Source: Clostridium sp. CAG:448
GTDB taxonomy: Bacteria; Bacillota; Clostridia; Oscillospirales; CAG-272
DNA length: 6,079 nucleotides
Reading direction: 5' to 3'
Assembly (NCBI GenBank): GCA_000433415.1
Contig: FR890490.1
Coordinates: 25,874-31,952, forward strand
Below the pieces are notes generated by a model. That model did not search any database, was not told the DNA's origin, and saw only the letters and a list, made by a program, of their open reading frames with translations. Both the position numbers and the translations under genes were made by a program. This document shows, in pieces, positions 1-6,079 of the stretch (within the stretch, counting starts at the first letter, position 1; each line of letters starts with the position of its first letter).

Positions 1-1
1 G

Positions 2-607
2 CATTCTGTTGACAAACGCAAAACGGGACGGCTTGGGCGCCATGTCCTCTTCCCCCTCCGGGCAAATCTGCCGGTAGCAACCGAACAGCAGCCACAGATT
101 GAAAAGCGCGCAGATCAAATGAAGCGCCAAGGAAAGCTGCGTCAGGAAACGGGCATCCGTTTCTACCTTGTTGATAGACAGAATCAGCACCGCATACTGG
201 TACACATAATACCCCACCACAATGCAAAGATTCCGCAAAGCTCCACCCGAAAGCTTGGGCAGGTCGACCTCCTGTGCCAACTTTCTGACCGCCAGCAGCA
301 AAAGCACAAGGTAAAGGCATTCCAGTCCGTACCCGATCAGCTCAAGCGGCATTTCCAGCGCGGACGGGAAAATGTTCCATAAGAACATCCCGTCCAACAT
401 CCGGCAGACATTGGCAATCGAAACCAGAATTACCGCAGGCGCGGTCAAAAGCGGATAAAGGAACGCTTTTTGGTACTCTCTGAGCGATACAAGCCCCCAG
501 AGCATCACCACATATCCGGTGAGTATCGCCGCGGAACCGTAGTCCCCCAGTCCGATTCTGGCAATATAGGCGATAAAACAGCCGATAAACAGCTTACCGA
601 ACCCCAT
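2..607 (-). CDS. Multi-pass membrane protein of unknown function (C-terminus cut by the left edge)
   Basis: I do not recognise this protein. The minus-strand frame is open from an ATG at 607 to the left edge, giving 202 visible codons and no stop, so the C-terminus is missing. The translation begins MGFGKLFIGCFIAYIARIGL and is strongly hydrophobic. Likely membrane segments are near residues 6-20, 25-42, 48-68, 88-107, 126-145 and 154-177, separated by short charged loops such as SLREYQK and AVRKLAQEVDLPK. A polar stretch with EGEED and KPSR follows the last segment. The ATG lies 2 nt after the secA stop codon. The nearest Shine-Dalgarno-like sequence (AAGGGA, 622-627) is about 14 nt away, so translation is probably coupled to termination of secA. 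A role in the membrane alongside secretion is possible from context only. No enzymatic motif is visible. The gene is convincing because of its hydrophobicity pattern and tight operon position. Confidence 0.8.
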   Translation of the reverse strand, partial: MGFGKLFIGCFIAYIARIGLGDYGSAAILTGYVVMLWGLVSLREYQKAFLYPLLTAPAVILVSIANVCRMLDGMFLWNIFPSALEMPLELIGYGLECLYLVLLLLAVRKLAQEVDLPKLSGGALRNLCIVVGYYVYQYAVLILSINKVETDARFLTQLSLALHLICALFNLWLLFGCYRQICPEGEEDMAPKPSRFAFVNRM

Positions 608-609
608 AC

Positions 610-3366
<2,757 letters not shown>

Positions 3367-3373
3367 TTTACGT

Positions 3374-3378
3374 CCTCC
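3374..3378 (-). promoter_or_regulatory. Ribosome binding site of secA
   Basis: On the minus strand GGAGG lies 7 nt upstream of the ATG at 3366, an ideal spacing. It fixes the secA start. Confidence 0.85.
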
Positions 3379-3461
3379 GATTGTTCTCTCTGATTTCGGT
3401 AAATCCCCATCTCCGTCCGACTCCGGAGCGGAAATAGGTACACTTATGCATTATCTTTTTT

Positions 3462-3490
3462 ATTATACTACTTTCATCCGCAGATTACCA
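3462..3490 (-). promoter_or_regulatory. Candidate secA promoter
   Basis: The minus strand carries a perfect -10 hexamer TATAAT (3467 down to 3462). At a 17-nt spacing the -35 position reads TGGTAA (3490 down to 3485), which matches TTGACA at only three of six positions, and there is no TGn extended -10. Transcription would start near 3455 and give a leader of about 90 nt. The surrounding DNA is AT-rich compared with the genes. The -10 box is convincing and the -35 is weak, so this is a candidate only. Confidence 0.45.
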
Positions 3491-3519
3491 TTGCTTTTTT
3501 GTAAACTTTCCGTACTTAC

Positions 3520-3548
3520 TTGCAATTTTTTCCGGATTGTATTATAAT
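3520..3548 (+). promoter_or_regulatory. Sigma-70/SigA-type promoter of trmL
   Basis: TTGCAA (3520-3525) and a perfect TATAAT (3543-3548) are separated by exactly 17 nt. The -35 differs from TTGACA at two positions. Transcription should start near 3555, leaving a leader of about 27 nt before the trmL ATG at 3582. The promoter also argues against any trmL start upstream of about 3555. Confidence 0.8.
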
Positions 3549-3564
3549 GGTAAAAAACAAGCAA

Positions 3565-3570
3565 AGAAGG
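3565..3570 (+). promoter_or_regulatory. Probable ribosome binding site of trmL
   Basis: AGAAGG sits 11 nt upstream of the ATG at 3582. The match to AGGAGG is imperfect and the spacing slightly long, but it is the only purine-rich tract between the predicted transcription start and the ATG. Confidence 0.55.
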
Positions 3571-3581
3571 TATACGCTGCG

Positions 3582-4100
3582 ATGTCACACATCAATATCG
3601 TACTGCACGAACCGGAAATTCCGCAAAATACCGGCAATATCGCCCGCACCTGCGCGGCAACCGGCGCCTCCCTGCACCTGATCCGCCCTTTGGGATTTGC
3701 CATTGACAGTGCCAAGCTGAAACGCGCCGGGCTGGACTATTGGGACAAGCTGGATATCACTTATTACGACTCCCTTCCGGACTTTTTCGCCCGGCACCCG
3801 GAGGCGTCCGTCTTTTATTTTTCCACCAAAGCGCCCAACAGATATACCGATATCCGCTACCCGGAGAACGTCTTTCTGATGTTCGGAAAAGAAACCCGGG
3901 GGCTGCCGGAGGACCTTTTGCTGGCGCATAAGGAGCAATGCGTCCGCATCCCCATGCGCAATCACCTGCGCTCCCTGAATTTGTCCAATTCGGTTGCCAT
4001 CGCGGTCTATGAGGTGTTGCGCCAATCCGACTTTGTGGGACTTTGCGCACAGGGAAATCTCACCGCCTACGATTGGGAAACCGACGCCCCGCAAAACTGA
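3582..4100 (+). CDS. trmL: tRNA (cytidine(34)/uridine(34)-2'-O)-methyltransferase TrmL, SPOUT family
   Basis: TrmL transfers a methyl group from S-adenosylmethionine to the 2'-OH of the wobble nucleotide (position 34) of tRNA-Leu isoacceptors, a cytosolic modification that supports decoding. The 172-residue protein is the usual compact, SPOUT-domain-only length. The three SPOUT motifs are present: EPEIPQNTGNIART (residues 10-23, with N16 and R22), FGKETRGLP (101-109, with E104) and the knot region IPMRNHLRSLNLSNSVAIAV (123-142). These contribute the cofactor-binding trefoil knot. The frame is open further upstream to a TTG at 3537, but that lies before the predicted transcription start. The ATG at 3582 begins MSHINIVLHEPEIPQNTGN, matching the family's N-terminus. 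The gene is transcribed alone from its own promoter, divergent from secA, and ends before a hairpin terminator. The older name for this family is YibK/CspR. Confidence 0.95.
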   Translation: MSHINIVLHEPEIPQNTGNIARTCAATGASLHLIRPLGFAIDSAKLKRAGLDYWDKLDITYYDSLPDFFARHPEASVFYFSTKAPNRYTDIRYPENVFLMFGKETRGLPEDLLLAHKEQCVRIPMRNHLRSLNLSNSVAIAVYEVLRQSDFVGLCAQGNLTAYDWETDAPQN

Positions 4101-4129
4101 CCCCGCCTGTCCTGATTCAAAAAGCATAG

Positions 4130-4175
4130 AAGCAGAGAGAGAAATGCGCGTATCACATACTCCCTCTGCTTTTTT
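4130..4175 (+). terminator. Rho-independent terminator of trmL, possibly bidirectional
   Basis: An inverted repeat pairs 4130-4141 (AAGCAGAGAGAG) with 4160-4171 (CTCCCTCTGCTT). The stem has 8 bp, one A-C mismatch and 3 bp, with an 18-nt loop. A run of six T (4170-4175) follows on the plus strand, about 30 nt after the trmL stop. On the minus strand the same hairpin lies after the cysteine desulfurase stop and is followed, after a short gap, by five T (4123-4119). It could therefore also end that transcript, less efficiently. The long loop and mismatch make it weaker than a textbook terminator. Confidence 0.7.
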
Positions 4176-4186
4176 GTGTCCTTCCC

Positions 4187-5359
4187 CTATCCGTTGCGGA
4201 CAAGCGCACGGACCGCATCGGTCAGGCGCTCCACATCCCGCATCTGATTGAAAATACCGAAGCTTGCCCGCACGGCTCCGGTCTGCGCAGTTCCCAGCGT
4301 CTGATGCCCCAGTGCACTGCAATGATACCCGGCACGTACAAAAATCCCTTCTCTGTCCAGTGCGGCTGCAACCGCTTCGCACGGGATTCCGTCCGCATTG
4401 AACAGAACCACCGCCCCGCTTTTCCATGGCAGATATACCGTAACCCCGCGGATACCGCAAAGCCGCTCGGTCATCGCACGCGACAGGCGGCGTTCGTGAC
4501 GTCCGATTTCCTCGATACCGAGTTCCCGCACGCACGCGATTCCCTCGCACAGCCCCGCAATGGCGCCGACAGGCAGTGTTCCGGATTCCAGGGCTTCCGG
4601 CAACGTATCCGGCATGGTCGGTTCCATGGAAGCCACCCCGTTGCCTCCCTCCACCAGCGTCCGCGGGCACAGTCCGTCTCGAAGGACCAGTATGCCGGAG
4701 GCTGCCGGACCGTACAGTCCTTTGTGCCCCGGCATACACAGCGCATCGATCTGCATACGCTTCATGTCGATTGGCAGAATGCCGGCGGACTGTGCGGCAT
4801 CCACGACAAACAAAAGCCCCCGCTTTTTGCACAGGGCGCCGATTTCGGCAAGCGGCATCTGTGCCGAGCAGATATTGGAGGCATGCGTGCACACCACCAT
4901 ACGCGTCTGCGGCAGGATCCGCGCCTCAAGAGCCGCACATATTTTCTCCGGCGTCTGCCCGCGTTCGCATGCAAAGGACGGAAAAACCGTATAGTCCCCC
5001 TGTCCTTCCCGCATGCGTTTTTCAAGCGGCCGCAGAACCGCATTATGCTCCAGGTCAGAACACAGCACATGGTCGCCCGGGTGCAAAAGGCCCTTGATTG
5101 CCGTATTCAGTGCATAGGTCGTATTCTGCAAAAAAACAACCTGTTCGGGCGAAGCGCCGAACATGGCGGCAACCGCTTCCCGTGCACGGTAAACCAGGAC
5201 GGACGCCTTCATGGACAGCTTATGCGCGCCGCGCCCCGGATTTCCGCCGCCGGACACCATGGCATCTGCCACTGCCTGCCGCACGCGCAACGGTTTCGGC
5301 CACGTCATTGCGGCGTTATCCAGATAGCACCACGACTGCATTTCCTTCTCTCTATCCAT
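4187..5359 (-). CDS. Cysteine desulfurase / selenocysteine lyase family protein (class V aminotransferase, TIGR01977-like)
   Basis: This is a PLP-dependent fold-type I enzyme expected to remove sulfur (from cysteine) or selenium (from selenocysteine) and form a persulfide or selenopersulfide. Numbering from the chosen ATG (390 residues), the visible features are YLDNAAMTWPKP near the N-terminus (12-23), the PLP-contacting LEHNAV with H105, VVDAAQS with D187 and Q190, the Schiff-base lysine K213 in GHKGLYGP, and the sulfur-accepting C347 in the loop AGYHCSALGH, followed by R364. The short N-terminus and the GHKGLYGP and GYHCSALGH signatures suggest the TIGR01977 clade, whose precise function is unsettled. 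The frame is open to a TTG at 5389, but GGGAGG lies 5 nt before the ATG at 5359, so I use that. The start overlaps the stop of the upstream Se/S carrier gene by 8 nt. No SufU, IscU or NifU gene is adjacent. C347 is encoded by TGC, not TGA. Confidence 0.9.
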   Translation of the reverse strand: MDREKEMQSWCYLDNAAMTWPKPLRVRQAVADAMVSGGGNPGRGAHKLSMKASVLVYRAREAVAAMFGASPEQVVFLQNTTYALNTAIKGLLHPGDHVLCSDLEHNAVLRPLEKRMREGQGDYTVFPSFACERGQTPEKICAALEARILPQTRMVVCTHASNICSAQMPLAEIGALCKKRGLLFVVDAAQSAGILPIDMKRMQIDALCMPGHKGLYGPAASGILVLRDGLCPRTLVEGGNGVASMEPTMPDTLPEALESGTLPVGAIAGLCEGIACVRELGIEEIGRHERRLSRAMTERLCGIRGVTVYLPWKSGAVVLFNADGIPCEAVAAALDREGIFVRAGYHCSALGHQTLGTAQTGAVRASFGIFNQMRDVERLTDAVRALVRNG

Positions 5360-5618
5360 CCCATCCTCCCGCATATTGTCTGACCGCAACGTGCTCCTGT
5401 GTCAGCACACTGCGCAATTGATTTTCATCACTGCAGGGGTAAGTGATCCCGTAAATGCATCCGCGGATTCCCGGGGCATCATTAACCTTGACGATATGGA
5501 CACACACCGATGCATTGTGAAGAACCGACTGCGCTCGCAGTGCCTGCGTCATGGATCCGAGCAACGCACAGCACACACCGCTCCCGCCGGCCGTTGACTG
5601 CCTTCTTTCCCTTCTCAT
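5352..5618 (-). CDS. Small putative Se/S carrier-like protein (DUF3343-type)
   Basis: This 88-residue protein resembles the DUF3343 (putative Se/S carrier-like) family, thought from gene neighbourhoods to accept or pass sulfur or selenium; no biochemical role is established that I know of. The core starts with a hydrophobic strand and helix (VCCALLGSMTQALRAQSVL, 15-33), typical of the family's SxTQALxA pattern. It continues with the conserved RGCIYG motif, where C54 is the candidate reactive cysteine, and a second strand (ITYPC, with C62) and helix. The start is the ATG at 5618, preceded by AGGAG at 8 nt; an upstream in-frame TTG at 5696 lies inside a terminator and is rejected. This leaves a basic, Ser/Gly-rich extension of about 14 residues before the domain. 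The stop overlaps the desulfurase start as ATGGATAG, implying translational coupling. No convincing promoter is visible upstream. Assignment is from motif resemblance, not a search. Confidence 0.78.
   Translation of the reverse strand: MRRERRQSTAGGSGVCCALLGSMTQALRAQSVLHNASVCVHIVKVNDAPGIRGCIYGITYPCSDENQLRSVLTQEHVAVRQYAGGWDG
5365..5370 (-). promoter_or_regulatory. Ribosome binding site that decides the cysteine desulfurase start
   Basis: GGGAGG on the minus strand lies 5 nt before the ATG at 5359, inside the last codons of the carrier gene. The next in-frame ATG, at 5341, has AAGGA too close to be a good site. The in-frame codon at 5389 is a TTG with AGGAG 4 nt away, so it is less likely but not excluded. 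Confidence 0.65.
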
Positions 5619-5626
5619 CTTCTCAT

Positions 5627-5631
5627 CTCCT
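5627..5631 (-). promoter_or_regulatory. Ribosome binding site of the Se/S carrier-like gene
   Basis: AGGAG lies 8 nt before the ATG at 5618 within a purine-rich stretch. It supports this ATG over the in-frame TTG at 5696. Confidence 0.7.
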
Positions 5632-5678
5632 CTCTCCCCTGTTGTCAGGATATGTCGAAGACGGAAAAACGTGACAGC

Positions 5679-5707
5679 AAAAAGGGGAGCCGACAAGCCC
5701 CCCTTTT
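5679..5707 (-). terminator. Rho-independent terminator downstream of uxaC
   Basis: On the minus strand AAAAGGGGGGC pairs with GCTCCCCTTTT around a loop of about 6-7 nt. The stem is about 11 bp with one G-U pair and ends in five T (5683-5679). It begins 28 nt after the uxaC stop codon. The plus strand shows the same hairpin with four T but no gene to end there. The structure separates uxaC transcription from the downstream carrier/desulfurase unit. Confidence 0.85.
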
Positions 5708-5734
5708 ACGTGCGCATTGCACCGCATATATCGG

Positions 5735-6079
5735 TTATTTTCCGGTGCTTTCCAATCCGAAGCCAAACAGACGGTTCGTATTTTCAAAGCAGACGCGCCG
5801 CACCAGCCGTTCCAACGTTGCATGGTGATCCGGGTACTGCCCCTCCTCTACCAGGCGCCCCAAAAAACCGCAGAAAATACGGCGGAAGTATGCGTGCCGC
5901 GGATAGGACAAAAAGGATCGGGAGTCGGTCAGCATGCCCGGAAATTCTCCCAGCGCGGCAAGATTGGCATAGGATGCAAGCTGTGCACGCATCCCGTCAA
6001 TGTTGTCATTGAACCACCACGCGCTCCCCTGTACAACGGTCGGCATCCCGGAACCGTCTCCCCGGCAAAAACTGCCGCA
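5735..6079 (-). CDS. uxaC: Glucuronate isomerase (uronate isomerase), C-terminal part
   Basis: UxaC interconverts D-glucuronate with D-fructuronate and D-galacturonate with D-tagaturonate, the first step of hexuronate catabolism in the cytosol. Only the last 114 residues are in the window; the family is usually about 465-470 residues, so roughly three quarters of the gene lies beyond the right edge. The visible part carries strongly conserved C-terminal signatures: GSAWWFND, then GMLTDSRSFLSYPRHAYFRR, then the LVEEGQYPD segment and the closing CFENTNRLFGF region. The TDSRS and RHxYFRR segments belong to the amidohydrolase-fold barrel end of the family. The gene ends in TAA followed by a strong hairpin terminator 28 nt later, so it is the last gene of its transcript. 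It indicates an organism able to use pectin- or glucuronide-derived sugar acids. Confidence 0.95.
   Translation of the reverse strand, partial: CGSFCRGDGSGMPTVVQGSAWWFNDNIDGMRAQLASYANLAALGEFPGMLTDSRSFLSYPRHAYFRRIFCGFLGRLVEEGQYPDHHATLERLVRRVCFENTNRLFGFGLESTGK

Noticed and set aside
119..382. An 87-codon plus-strand open frame near the left edge
   Set aside because: It lies antisense to the membrane protein, whose hydrophobic segment pattern on the minus strand is much better evidence of coding.
3541..3546. TATAAT on the minus strand within the palindromic ATTATAAT, as a second secA promoter
   Set aside because: The match is a by-product of the palindrome, no -35-like hexamer lies at a suitable distance, and it would place the secA start site further away than the better-placed -10 at 3462-3467.
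3537..3581. Upstream TTG start for trmL adding 15 residues
   Set aside because: The TTG overlaps the promoter -10 region and precedes the predicted transcription start; the added residues do not belong to the TrmL family N-terminus.
4304..5383. A 359-codon plus-strand open frame antisense to the cysteine desulfurase
   Set aside because: It is a shadow of the desulfurase: no ribosome binding site or family motif was seen, and the minus-strand gene has complete catalytic motifs.
4187..5618. UGA-encoded selenocysteine in the carrier or desulfurase
   Set aside because: The key cysteines (C54 of the carrier, C347 of the desulfurase) are encoded by TGC and no in-frame TGA interrupts either gene.
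5619..5696. TTG start extending the carrier-like protein to 114 residues
   Set aside because: The TTG sits in the terminator hairpin after uxaC, and a better ATG with AGGAG lies at 5618.

Overview
The window is about 6.1 kb of moderately GC-rich bacterial DNA, and it looks like a chromosomal segment of a member of the Clostridia (Firmicutes). The evidence is indirect. SecA has a long NBD2 insertion and a C-terminal zinc motif of the kind I recall from clostridial proteins. Ribosome binding sites are strong GGAGG/AGGAG types. A short DUF3343-type protein is paired with a class V aminotransferase of the TIGR01977 type, a combination I associate mainly with anaerobic Firmicutes. I cannot name a species.

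Layout from left to right: (1) the start of an unrecognised multi-pass membrane protein on the minus strand, cut by the left edge; it begins 2 nt after the secA stop, so it is secA's downstream operon partner. (2) A complete secA on the minus strand. (3) A divergent intergenic region of about 215 bp with a near-consensus promoter for trmL on the plus strand and a weaker candidate for secA on the minus strand. (4) trmL, a tRNA wobble-position 2'-O-methyltransferase, on the plus strand. (5) A hairpin terminator between the convergent trmL and cysteine desulfurase genes. (6) A two-gene minus-strand unit in which a small putative Se/S carrier (DUF3343-like) overlaps by 8 nt the start of a cysteine desulfurase/selenocysteine lyase family protein. 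(7) A rho-independent terminator. (8) The C-terminal 114 residues of glucuronate isomerase (uxaC), entering from the right edge on the minus strand.

The genes fall into separate functional units: protein export (secA plus a membrane protein), tRNA modification (trmL), sulfur or selenium mobilisation (carrier plus desulfurase) and hexuronate catabolism (uxaC). The carrier/desulfurase pair is the most interesting part: the overlap suggests co-translation, and no SufU, IscU or NifU scaffold lies beside it in the window. That fits a role outside standard Fe-S assembly, possibly selenium handling, but this is inference. There are no RNA genes, mobile elements, CRISPR arrays or long repeats that I can support, and no gene-free stretch exceeds 300 bases.
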